From: Triops longicaudatus
Lineage: Eukaryota > Arthropoda > Branchiopoda > Notostraca > Triopsidae
NCBI GenBank assembly: GCA_022885665.1
Contig: JAGQDJ010000128.1
Location: 124,001-188,000 of the forward strand
Length of the DNA: 64,000 nt
Reading direction: 5' to 3'
The notes beneath the pieces are model-generated. The model did no database searches, had not been told where the DNA came from, and worked only from the letters and a program-made list of their open reading frames with translations. This document shows positions 1 to 10,800 of this stretch, piece after piece; the stretch's first letter is position 1, and every line of letters begins with the position of its first letter. Both the position numbers and the translations under genes were made by a program.

Positions 1-104
1 TTTGTTTTCTGCGGGTACTTGCAAAATATTTTATTTAAGAGTACCGAATAATTGAAAACAGGACCTAAAATGTTAGAGATTGGAATAATGGAGTTTTCTC
101 TTAC

Positions 105-867
105 GGTCAAATAAATCGTCCCGGGCCATAAAATCCACACAAGTCTTGATGCAACTGTAACAGTTGGGCATGGTTCCTAAACATCCCGGTCTCACATCTG
201 CACAAAGTGTTGCGTTGGTTGTGGTAGTAGCTACAGCTTTACTAGTGCTCGGCCTAGTGGTTATTTTGGTACTCGGCGCAGTTTTCTGAGTACTTGCCTT
301 AGAACTCGTCAGGGTACTGGATTGGGTCGTGGCAGTACTGGGCTTAGTACTTGTTCTCGTACTTGAAACAGTCATGGGTGTACTGGCCTCAGAACTTGGC
401 TCTGTCCTTACTACAGTGGTAACTGATTTCGGGTCAGTGCTTAACTTCTCCCACACAGAGCATCCGGGTTGAGCAATTAGCTGTAGTACAGTCTTATTTC
501 TGCGGAAGTTGTCGGAGAGCAACTCGCAAATGTAGAAATTCTCGTTTTCATAGAAATTAAACGCGTGGCAAGAGTCTTGATTGACACAAGAACCACTGCA
601 ATCTATCCTTGCCCAGATCAGAGAAGACCCTGCAAAAACAGGTTGAAACGAGCTTTAAATCTCGCTATCAGTTTTACCTTTTGGTATTAAACGTTGCTCG
701 AACAAATTCCCCGGAACGACCAATCGAGTGTTAGTGCAACTGGTACAAAGGGCGAAGCTAGTCCACGAGGCATCGGCATTACAATCTTGAAAGAGTATCC
801 AGGATGCGCAAGTTAAGAATAACAAAGAAAGAGAAATTATTTTTTTGAGCAACTGAGAATTCTCCAT
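105..867 (-). CDS. Array copy A: secreted PAN/mucin-like protein, 3' exon outside window
   Basis: Two of three exons are present: exon 1 (867-678) and exon 2 (629-105). Exon 3 should lie to the left of base 1. Exon 1 encodes Met-Glu-Asn-Ser followed by a hydrophobic signal peptide and a short CxxC segment (ALCTSC). Exon 2 encodes a PAN/Apple-like stretch (CSGSC, a Cys-x-Ala-Phe-Asn-Phe core, FYICELLSDN), then a Ser/Thr-rich linker of about 80 residues, then a cluster of five cysteines (CADVRPGCLG, NCYSCIKTC). The exon 1 donor is G/GTAAAA, the exon 2 acceptor TTTGCAG and the exon 2 donor C/GTAAGA, at the same positions and phases as in the other copies. Its promoter side (870-1438) matches that of copy G, so A and G share an ancestral promoter type. 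Function is unknown; secretion and heavy O-glycosylation are inferred. Confidence 0.75.
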
Positions 868-869
868 CT

Positions 870-1438
870 AATTCTTGAAATTCTGCGAGGTAGTTACTAA
901 AGGATCCTCAGGTTGACGCTACTTCGAACATACTGCCAGGTTCCTGTACACATGTTCGCTCTTTATCAAGGGTAGAGCTGGGGTGCAGTCCAATGTGCGC
1001 AGCACATTCCGAAGGAAGTTTCGGTCTTGCGATACGAGAGGAGCTAGGAGACATGCAAGTTTTATCTACGCTTGAGTTTCATTGCTACATTCAAAATACC
1101 TTTGATAATTGCTTATTTTATAATTAATTATGTAAAAATAGATTCATAATATCGTTAGCCGAGCCTAAAAAGGTCAAAAAGTTTCACGAAATAGCATACA
1201 AAAATGCGAACGTTTGAATTCTTTGGCTCGTTAAGGTACAATACGTACTTCAGAACTCATTAGGCACAACAGAGGACATATTGGCAAAAACAAGCTTGGT
1301 ACCTGTGGGTCAAGCAACTTCTCATTTAATCCTCATTACCGCCATACTAAACTCAACAAGCTTCACAACACAAATTTCCCATTGTTGTTATTTACTGGTA
1401 AGGATACCGAACACGTAAGCTTGTAAGGCTAATTTAGG
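870..1438. repeat. Duplicated 5' flank shared by copies A and G
   Basis: This flank aligns over most of its length with 31543-32335, upstream of copy G. Examples are the GTTAAGGTACAATAC block near 1231 and 32112, and the ACTGGTAAGGATACCGAACAC block near 1394 and 32290. Similarity stops at about 1438 and 32335, which I take as a duplication breakpoint. It probably contains the promoter of the adjacent copy. Confidence 0.7.
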
Positions 1439-1795
1439 TTGATAAACAACATTAACGATCCATTTAAATCTCACCACCTCCGTACTAAACTTCACAAGCG
1501 TTACACTCGTACATTCCATTGTCGAGAGTTATACGCATTACACTATGTGCTACAATAAAGAAACGATGTGAATGCAAAAGGTCTTGATTATTAAAATATG
1601 GCTTTGGCAGATACATTGCTTCAGCATCAAATTTCCTCGTAAGGAAAATCAGACATTCATTACAAAAAGAACAACAAATTTGCCTTTGGAAATGGTAAAA
1701 CATCCACTTACACAAGCACAACTACCGGTTTAACCAGTTCCTCGAATAAAGATCAATTCGCACGGTCAAATCTTCTCCACATGACGTAGGTCTAC

Positions 1796-4700
1796 TCATT
1801 TCAGGTTTAAAAAAACGAAATCTGCTTCTTCGATTGAAGGAGTAACAACCTTTACATCACAAATAAGCTTGTGTTTCAAGGTTTTCCAATCCTGTGTTTC
1901 ACACTCTTTGCAACAATACTTTCTGTCACATTTGCTGCAACTAAATGTGGCATTCAGCTTACCGCAATACCGACAGCGACTATTGCCATCTTCCGAGGAG
2001 AAGACGAGACTCTTTGGGTCGTCTATCCGAATGCCAGGCTTGTTGTCCACAGTCACAATTCTCAAATACGGATTCGCTATAGAAATTTTGGCGCCGTACT
2101 TCACCCTTGTGTCACTTTTCATGTTATAAAAAAATGCTCGTAAAACCTGCCCCTTTTTATCTTCTAGAAGCAGTGTAAAAGAGGGAGTAAAACAACCAGC
2201 CCGATCTTCGATTACCACAACTTCTAAAACGCAATTCTCGCAAGCTTTGCTACCGTCGGGTTCATTTCCGCCAATGTTATGGCTCTCAAGCCAGCAATAG
2301 ATGGCGCTTTCTGCGTCAGCCGTGGCTGGTGCATAGTCATAACGGGTCTCACAGTGAAACTTTGGAACGCTTTAAGACTTAGAATCGATTCGGCCTTCAA
2401 CGTCTCTCTATGACTCAAAATGGCCGCCACGCGAACGGGATCGGCTAAACGACTTCGAGGAAGCTTGTCATCCGCGGCAGCTTTTGTCATTGGTCGCTGA
2501 AAACGAAGCTTCCCTTCCTTTGCCTTGCGCTCCAGGTCCAGGACGGACTTGACGTAAATTTTGACTGGCCAATCTTTTTCATAAGGCAGAAAGCAAGGAA
2601 GCAATTCAGCTTCCCTTTCCAACCCTTGTTTGTAAATACATTAGCGCTTCTTCCAGGTGAGCTTCGGAAGTACCCTCTTCTAACACCAGGCTAGCAATGT
2701 TATAGAATTCAAGCTGCGCTAAACGATGGTCTGTCGGTGCATGTTGCTGAAACTTCAAAAGGTTGGGGATTATGCGGCGCGGAGGTTCGTCCCTCAAAGC
2801 CAATCGGCTCATTCCCGCTTTGCCGTGCAGCAAACCACAGTTATCGGGTATTAACGCCAGAGCGTTCTCGGCAACTCTCAATCCACGATCAAACTGCTTT
2901 AAAAAGCCGTGCATGCCAACTAAGCAAGTATGGAAATACGGGACTTGAGGGTATTTAGAAATGCACCGTCGCAGAAATGCAGCGTTTTCCTCATAAGATT
3001 GGCCTAAGAGGTGGGCATAACATTCTCTGGCGTAAATATCTAACTGGCATTTTCATCTTTGTACCGGTCCAACATGTCCCGGAGGAATTCTAAGAGAAAC
3101 TCGTGTTCTTCTAAAAAGAAAATGGCCACAAAATGCACCAATTCTAAACACTGGCCTAATTCTTTTACAAAGGCATCTCTGGCCACTTCCCTGAATGTCG
3201 CTTTGTAATCCATTAGACAAGACCGCGCCGTAAAGTAATGCTCAACTGCCTTCAAGACTTGTTGAGCGTAGCGCCGCCCTTCGGTCGCGTACTTGGCAAT
3301 CACCACAGGATCGTACTTGTTGCTCAGTATGCGGTCTGCTGGCGAACGGTCTGCTGATGAACTACGCAAGGCGAGCTCTATGTTCTTCAAAGTTTGCGCC
3401 ACGTCGGGTGCAGATTGGGCAATGCACGCTTCTACAGCATTTGGTAGTGATTTTTCGCCCTCAAAACTAACGCCCCACTCCTTTTCCATGGCATCTTTGC
3501 AACGAAGCAATTCTTCCTCCCTCTGTCGGCACAATTCTTCAAACTTGCCTAGATTAAGAATCGCTTGCGGATCGCCCGCGTCGACATCCCACTTCGCGTA
3601 CCGGCGAGCTGCTTCCACGTCTCCCTGCCGCAGATAATGCGATGACAAGGCCAGCATTGCACGTATACATTTACGTTGCACGGCCAGTTGCCAATACTCG
3701 ACCGCCGTCTCCAGGTTGATGCATCGAATTCCGCCCCGCCCTTGGCTATACATGTAACCCAGGGTGCACGCCGAAGGGCCGTGCTCCAGATCAGCTGCGC
3801 GCTTGTACCATTGAAAAGCCTGTAAGAATTGAACACGATAATTAATTTACTGGGAAAATGTGAGCTACTTAGGGAAAGGCAAATAGGGGCAGCAAATCCT
3901 GAGGGAAAACGGATTAATCCACAGTCGTCTTCGAAATCTTCGACTTCTCTTTCGATTAATTAGGCACCTTAGAACATTTTTGGTACTAAAAAGGAAAATT
4001 CTGTTTCTGGACGTATTAGGGAGTGAGGCTTTGAAGGAAAACCCGCGAAGTTTTTGCGATAATTCTCACGCGTTTGGCAAATTTCAGTCAAAACAGAACT
4101 TTGTATCGTATCGTAATGCGCACGATAACGATACGTCTGTGCTGAGGATAACCGAACTTTGTATCGTATCGTAATGCGCACGATAACAATACGTCTGTAC
4201 TATGTGAAAAGGATAGGGAAAACGGATAATATGCATATTTAGTATTAAAAAAAGATTAAAGTTGGAACTGTAAGTAGCCTTTTCTCTAGTTTACAGTGGG
4301 TACTATTTATGATATTTTTTCTGGATTTTCAGGAGAAATTAAAACGGGTGATATGAAAGATTTTGACTGAATTGACCGCCCTTTTCGTTTTTAACTTTCT
4401 TGAATTACAAAAATTCATTACAAATCACCAGTGTACGTGACGTTCTCAGTTTTTGGAGTGTGAGTCTCTATACCTGGACTGTAAATGTATGTTAAGTGTG
4501 GGAAGCTTGCGTAATGCGGCTACCGAGTTAAAAAACAAAATAAATAAATAAATTAACTTGCCATTTTACCTGTACTTTTTGGGCTAGAGTGTCACCTCAC
4601 GCCAAATATGATTCCCGACAGTAACCCAAAGGAAAAACACTTTGAGGTCCTTACCGGGACTTAAAAGACTTACTAACAAAATATGGCGTAACCGACAACT

Positions 4701-6143
4701 TAATCTGGACAATTGGACACTTAAAAAGAATAATAATAAGAAAGAAACTCAAACAAGAAGGGAAGACGTTACCATGAGGTCACTCTTGGGCACGCCTACT
4801 CCCTCTTCGTACATCAGGCCTAGCCAGTGCATCGATTCACGGACACCATCGTTTTCAGTGCCATCGGGCCGATTGGGTGGCATTGCCGCCGCCCTTTTGA
4901 AGAGCTGCACAGCTTGCTGCAGGTCTTTCTTCACACCTCGACCATATTTGGTCAAAACCGCTAGTTCGAACGTTCCATGGGCATCTCCCTTAGCCATCGC
5001 TTTCGAAAAATATCTGGCAGCGAGTTCGTAATTTATCGGTGTACCTTGTCCATCGCGATGCTTGATACCGTCGTATACGTCTGCGCGACTATCATTTTTT
5101 TCGCGTAAGATATTCATTAAGTAGTCGACTCCTTTGCTGATCAGCTTGCGACCAAGGCTCCGGTGTTCTTCCTCAATAAGCGTCCCTACGCTGGGAAATA
5201 GAGACAAATCCAAGTGATCAGCTCGTCGGTGCTCGCCCAGTTTACTCCGGCAATCATCGCGGCTTATTCGAGCGCTTTCCAGGCTCGGATCCAAACTCAA
5301 AGCTTCGTCGTAGGCTGCTATCGCTTTCTGGAACTTGTTGAGTAATTCGTACGCTCGGGCTAAGCGCACATAAGCTTTGGTCCACATAGGCTGCAAGTGG
5401 GCCGCCCTCTTGGCGTCATTCGCGGCTCGCTGGGCGTAGTCTCTCAGCTTGCTATCCTCCGTGGTAGCTTTAGCAAGTTCAAGCAACGCAGAAGATCGGT
5501 TGGAAAATATAACGGCACGTTCAGCGTCAGTCAAGGAAATGATTCTCATCGCTGCCTCATATTTTTCCAAAGCTTTTTCATAGTCCCCGTTCGTGAAAGC
5601 CATATTGCCTTCTTCCTTGAGCTTAATTGCTTCCTGGTTCAGAACCTTAGGGGAAGAAAGAGAAGAAGTATCGGCTGTTCGAGCTATGATTTCTTTTTCA
5701 ATGGCCTCGGTTGGGAGATTGAAGAAAGCTAGGACTTCAAGAAGAATGGCCCACTTTTCAGTGAACTCTTCGCGGGGAACAACCTTGTCAGGGTGATGAG
5801 CTTGGTAATTCCTGACTCGGACTGCAGCTTCCACTTGTTGCTTTTCCTCTTCAGCCATCCACTGATCACCCAAGGATCGTAATACGAAAGAAACAGCAGT
5901 CATATCCCAGTTTAAGACTTGCTCGCTCTCAATCCGTTTAATAACAGCTTTACCAGCGCATTTCAGTGCTTTCGGATGCAGAAAAGCTTTCAATTGACAC
6001 CCAGATTCCACAGAGAAGTCCCACTCCCGGTTGAACACCTTACTCAGTTTGTCTAGGAGAAGTTTCTGGAATTCGGAATTGACGCGGTCACAGAGGAAGG
6101 TCAGTTGAAGCCAGCTTTCTATTGCGCGTACTTTTTGCTCCAT
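1796..6143 (-). CDS. HEPN-like / TPR / Sel1 / MYND-finger protein, with three frameshifts
   Basis: The coding exon 6143-4773 is spliced (ATG/GTAACG ... CTTACAG/GC, phase 0) across a 953-bp intron to a region running from 3819 to 1796. The N-terminal part (residues 1-165) looks like a DZIP3-type HEPN domain: a helical segment with NWDMTAVSFVLRSL, then R111-N-Y-Q-A-H116, fitting the HEPN R-x4-H motif, then EEFTEKW. TPR repeats follow (about 185-310), then Sel1-like repeats that continue in register across the splice junction, then a middle region, then a C-terminal MYND finger with all ligands visible (CRYC, CSKC, CCKEC, H-x3-C). The reading frame is broken near 3045, 2622 and 2235, each by one base; homologous-looking protein continues on both sides each time. 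It may be a young pseudogene or contain sequencing errors. A TAG/A acceptor-like CTATTTACAG just before the ATG suggests a short 5'UTR intron. Family role: TPR/Sel1/MYND proteins are protein-interaction scaffolds; RNase activity of the HEPN part is inference. Confidence 0.75.
4096..4198. repeat. 45-bp direct repeat with internal inverted repeat, in intron
   Basis: Two copies of a 45-bp unit (4096-4140 and 4154-4198) differ at one base and lie 58 bp apart inside the intron of the MYND gene. Each unit contains TATCGTATCGT followed by ACGATAACGATA, so each can fold as a short hairpin around the central TAATGCGC. Confidence 0.8.
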
Positions 6144-7863
6144 TTTTCTGTAAATAGTGGGAAACTTAGGGTAAGAGGAACTTACTTTACGTACAAAATG
6201 CAAGGCATAGTTGGCTTGAAGGCAAATACACAACACGAGGTTAGTCTAGCTGTCGAGTAAGCTTCTTTGTCTTTCTAGTCGTTTACGCCATCTATTGGAA
6301 TTTTTTCGAATCGAGAGCAAGGCAAGAAAACGTAACTCAAGGATCGCCAGATGGCAATGCTAAGGCTAGATCGCTTGCTTGCTTGCTGTTCGTCTGTGCG
6401 AATTTCGAAATAATTTTGATGTAGGAAATAAAAGACACTATCGATGTCTCACGAACAAAGAGATACGTATATAAAACAAAGCATACATGCAAGCTTGGAA
6501 ATACTAACCCTTTGTAAAAATAATATTAGTTGTTATATACTCAGGTGATAGTTAAGTTCGTGCTATGAGTGAAAAACTAAACAAGCGCAAAATGCTCGAA
6601 CTGACCCGAGTTTTCTCCATTGCTGAAAGCAGTGTTCAAGTAAGGTTGATTCGTTTTGGAGTTATCAGTTTAAAAGTTCTCGAGCCGCCCATTAGAGTTT
6701 AGTCCGGTTGAAAACACGTACAACTTATTACAGCAAGTCGCAGAGGGCTATAAAACATTTATTGCAAGGCAGTAAAGGTTCAATTGACGCAATGAACCTG
6801 GCGAGCAGGAGTGTTAAATGGTTGTCAACAGTTGAGATATTTATTGTCCCTTGTTCAAGTAACGTTTTGGTCTTGAGAATGGACGGAACGGTTGATAAGT
6901 CGGGCAAACCGCACAGAAAACATAACAAATGAACTAAGTCGCTTTGAAAAAGACAAAAAATAGTAAACTTAGTAAATACGACGGAAGTCATACGGGAAAA
7001 ATTTAATCGAGAAAGAGTAAAGCTTACACAAGAAAAGAAAAGAAAACTGAATTTGCGGCACTTCTCGTATTAAAAAAGGGGGTTACTGTGTTTGTTGTCA
7101 CATTTATTTTAAGTACCCTACAATTCTCTTATTTGGACAAGGTTAAAACACGCTGTTGCTCACTTCACTTACTTCGTACCTTAACCTGCAAAGAAATGTA
7201 ATTGTAATCGATTTTTGCTCTTAACCTTTGCAAGAATGGTAGACTTCACTTTACGACATTTTACTTTTACCATGGTGCTGAGTATTCGAACTGTTTTCAG
7301 TGTTGCAAAATTTCCGTGTACTTAAAACGACGATTTAAATTTGACAGATCACACAAAGGTAATTGATGCAATTTATGTATTGATTGAAGTTAAAGCTACT
7401 ACAATTCAAAAATATGTTCAATCACAACATCTAGATTTTAATTAAAACATTCAATGTGACTATTGAGCTGATAAATTATGAAACATTTTACTCAAAGGAG
7501 AAAACACACAGGCNCCCCCCCCCCCCGAAAAAAATTCCTGGCTGCGCCCCTGCACAGAAGTATCCAGAGAGAGCGTCCTATTTGAAGGTTGTGTTCAAGA
7601 AAGGGATTAAAAAAGAAGAGTTGGAAAGTGGAATCGATGACAGGAGGCGGAACAGATGAGCAAATTGGCTGCAAAATCGAAGGAAAACCGGTTCGTCCAA
7701 TCACTATAGTTTACATGGGCAAAGGCGTTGATAAATCTGTTTTCGCCAATCCATTTTGCCCGCTTGGGACAAGCATGCGGTTTTCATAAGTAAACACAAA
7801 AGATCCATAAGGCAAAAGCTTGATGCTCTCTCTGGATATCTCTACTTTCATTCATGGAGCAAA
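6144..7863. repeat. MYND-gene upstream region, duplicated at 10741-12643
   Basis: No established coding gene is here. From about 6125 onward the sequence matches 10741-12643 over nearly its whole length, for example the TCGTTTACGCCATCTATTGG block at 6276 and 10910 and the CACTATCGATGTCTCACGAAC block at 6436 and 11060. It contains the promoter of the MYND gene and the 3' flank of array copy B. A short plus-strand ORF at 6708-6932 has a counterpart in the duplicate (see findings). Confidence 0.7.
7493..7553. mobile_element. Small transposon-end fragment with poly-C tract and N
   Basis: About 60 bp including a C tract with one ambiguous base (7514) and GAAAAAAATTCCTGGCTGCGCCCCTG. The equivalent junction in copies C, D and G (near 12400, 16015, 29630) runs straight from the ACTCA/TTCA side to CAGAG, so this piece is an insertion. 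CAGGGGCGCAGCCAGGAA at one end, read on the minus strand, resembles the end of widespread DNA-element fragments; the family is not assigned. Confidence 0.5.
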
Positions 7864-9487
7864 CTAATAGACTTCAATGGTTAGCGCTATTTGCGAATAA
7901 TAAATAAAACCGGCATATTGAGTCGGTACACGAATGCCTGTGTTTACAATTTGGGTACCGTTAACTCGAAACGTGCCAAACATACCAACTCCTCCCCCAG
8001 GGCAGTAGGTGGCGTTATCGTCGTCGAGAAGCCAGAAGGAGCCACAGCCGTAACGGTCGTCGGTGACGTTGACAAATGGTGTTGGTTTCATGGGCAGACC
8101 TTTCAAGTCGAAGATGTCAGCGGTTGAAATATTTGACATGGAGAAAGTTAAGTTGGAGAGTGTTCCGTCAGGGCTAATCGATGCATTGGCGTATATGCTT
8201 TTGTCTGGCAGAGAGCCGATATCTGTGACATTTCTGGTACGGAAATGAAATCTCAAATATGGGTAAACGTTGAGTTGAATTAATCGGCGCATATCATTGA
8301 AAGACAGAAGATAATTTTTTTCTTCGCTCCTGTTGGTCAAGTTTATGATTCTTTCGCTTAAAATTACAGTATCATGCTCACATTCGACAACAATAGGTGC
8401 GGAATCCGGTCCATCACCGTCTGGCCACAAGGAAACTTGAGCTGTGAAGCAATTAACGTATTAAGAAAGTTTGCACAGATTCGAGGTTCTTCACAGAATA
8501 ATGTTAAGTGAACTTAAACTAATTTAGGTTCACATTATTGTAAAATCCCAAGGAAAAAGTTGGTTTCAAGAAAATCGTTACTCTAACACATCTATCTTGT
8601 GGAAAAATAAAGACAAACGTTTACTTATCTGCCGGTACAGACGAAATATTTTATGTAAGAGCACGGAATAATTGAAAACAGGATCTAAAAAGCTTAAGAT
8701 TGGAATAACGGAGTTTTGTCTTACGGTCATTTAAATCGTCCCGGGCCATAAAATCCGCACAAGTCTTGATGCAGCTGTGACAGTTGGGCATGGTTCCCAA
8801 ACATCCCGGTCTCACATCTGCGCAAGGTGTTGCGTTGGTTGAAGTAGTTTCTACAGCTTCGCTAGTGCTCGGACTAGTGGTAAGTTTTGTACTCGGCGTA
8901 GTTTTCTGAGTACTTGTCTTAGAACTCGTCATGATACTGGATTGGGACGTGACTGTATTGAACTTGGTACTTGCCACAGAATTTGAATCAGTCGTGGCCA
9001 TACTGGCTTCAGAAGTTGGCTCGGTACGTACAACGGTGGTAACTGAATTCGGGCCAGTACTTAACTTCTCCCACACAGAGCATCCGGGTTGAGCAATTTG
9101 CTGTAGTGTAGTCTTATTTCTGTGGAAGTTGTCGGAGAGCAACTCGCAAACGTAAAAATTCTTGTCTACATAAAAATTAAACGCGTAGCAAGAATTTTGA
9201 TTGGCGCAAGAACGGCTGCAATCTATCTTTGCCCAGATCAAAGAAGATCCTGCAAAAACTGGTTTAAACGAGCTTTAAATTTTGCTATTAGTTTTACCTT
9301 TTCGTATTAAACGTTGCTCGAAAAAATTCCCCGGAACGACCAGTCGAGTGTTTGTATGACTGGTACTAATGATGCAGCTCTTCCATGAAGCATCTGCGTT
9401 ACAATTTTGGAATAATGTCCAGGATGCGTAAGTTGAAATTAATACGGCAAGAGAAATATACTGTTTTAGTTGGTGACAGTTCTCCAT
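7864..9487 (-). CDS. Array copy B: secreted PAN/mucin-like protein
   Basis: Complete gene, about 430 residues. Exons are 9487-9298, 9249-8725 and 8441-7864; both junctions fall in phase 1 and restore Gly and Pro codons. Order of parts: signal peptide (about 1-30); PAN/Apple-like module beginning at IWAKIDCSRSC and ending CSVWEKL (about 65-125); Ser/Thr linker rich in TSE/TTPST (126-205); five-Cys cluster; then the C-terminal domain (about 240-430) starting WPDGDGPDS. That domain has many N-glycosylation sequons (NLT, NVT, NAS, NAT, NGT) and conserved blocks YANASIS, PFVNVTDDRYGCGSFWLL and GMFGTFRVNG. The linker of this copy differs most from the other type-1 copies (lacks the RTSTKPSTATT stretch). 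Start chosen as the ATG conserved in all copies. No known family recognised beyond PAN; predicted extracellular glycoprotein. Confidence 0.8.
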
Positions 9488-10740
9488 TTAATATGTGCAA
9501 CTTCTACGACGTAGTTTGTAAGTGATCCACTTCTTAAAGCTACTTAGAACGTACTGTGAAAATTATTGTGCAGAAAAGGGACTGTAGCAAGAGGAACGCA
9601 CTCGCGCAGTCGTATTTAGCATATTGCTTAATCTGAAGGAGGGTTCATAGCGTCTGTACCAGAGGTGTCAGCAAAGCAGTAAATATTCTTATTTCATGTT
9701 TTGTCTACAAGCGAATTTTTTTGTAATTTCTAATTTCTACGCATAGCTTCTTGGTGGCTATTCTTATTGGGATTTTAATAATTGTCATGGCGGAGAAAAA
9801 AAAATTTCAGTTCTGTTCACCAGTTATAAGAAAGATACGAACTTTTGACTTTTACCTTAAGAAATATCAATGTATTTGATTTGGTTATAATGATTTGCAA
9901 CTTGTATATAGAGTGATATTTCAGTCAAATTATTTAAAATATTTGTATTCAAATATGTAAATAACGGCAACGAGCATTAGCTCACGACTGGGTCCTATTA
10001 AATATATTAAAAAATGCATATGCTTAGTTCGTGAAAGATTGTGCCAAAATACCATTCGTACGTTAATTCGAGCAAAAAATTAGAAATAAAAGTTCAATAA
10101 AACGTCAGAACTGTGCCGAAACTCCAGCAAACAGGAGCTTAAGATGTTCGGACTTTTAATACAGCACTCTAAGTACAAAGAATTTTTCGCTATGGCATTA
10201 CAACGTATGTTATTTTTTTGCCATGAATGTGTAGTTTCGGCATGTTCAACACGTGTACTAACATAACAGAAGACATAGGAAATATACATGCATGTAAACC
10301 GGGTTCTCCGGGCAAGGTAATTAAGAAGTCATTATGCGAAACTATAATACCACATGTTCTCTAGAAGCCATTTTTCTTGAATGCAAAGTCAGGAAAGCTA
10401 TTTGCAATTTAAAACACATTACTTTTCCACTTCACATGCTTGGTACGCTTCCTAGTATTATAATAAATTATGATCGATTTTGCTCTTTACCTTAACAAAA
10501 AGCAGCCGACTTGACTTTTCAACAATACAGACATTTACGTTTACACATTTCAGTTTTCTACATACACAGTTCCGCTTTCCCGAACCTGAATTTTCGCATG
10601 CTTGAAATGGAATTTAAACACGAAAGTCAAAACAATGGTAATTGTGGCAAGTTTGTGTTTTGATTGAAGTCAAAGCTATTACAATGAAAAATAACTTAAA
10701 ATCATAACGTCTCGATTTTAGTTAATACATTCAATGTGAT
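9488..10740. repeat. Type I spacer upstream of copy B
   Basis: No coding gene seen. This is a diverged copy of the spacer also present upstream of copies C (14245-16312), E (21653-22846) and F (28368-29926). Recurring landmarks are GAACGCACTCGCGCAGTCGTA, CAACGAGCATTAGCTCAC and TTAGTTCGTGAAAGATTGTG. It ends abruptly at 10740, where it is joined to MYND-gene 5' sequence. Confidence 0.65.
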
Positions 10741-10800
10741 TTTCTATTGCGCTTACTTTTTGCTCCATTGTTCTGTAAGTAAATAGTGGGAAACTTAGGG
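10741..10800 (-). pseudogene. Stranded 5' end of the MYND gene
   Basis: The minus strand carries ATG GAG CAA AAA GTA AGC GCA ATA GAA preceded by a CTTACAG acceptor-like site. It matches the start codon, first nine codons (one change) and 5' leader of the MYND gene (6143 and upstream), but coding similarity is cut at 10741 by type I spacer sequence. It is the edge of the duplicated block that runs to 12643. Confidence 0.75.

Noticed and set aside
1485..1721. Minus-strand ORF with CxxC pairs (CCSFCNEC, CNAC) downstream of the MYND gene
   Set aside because: Looks faintly like a zinc finger, but there is no second half, no splice signal tying it to the MYND gene and no duplicate to test conservation. 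Probably 3' flank.
7456..7659. ORF across the poly-C tract
   Set aside because: It spans an ambiguous base and an inserted element fragment, and matches nothing.
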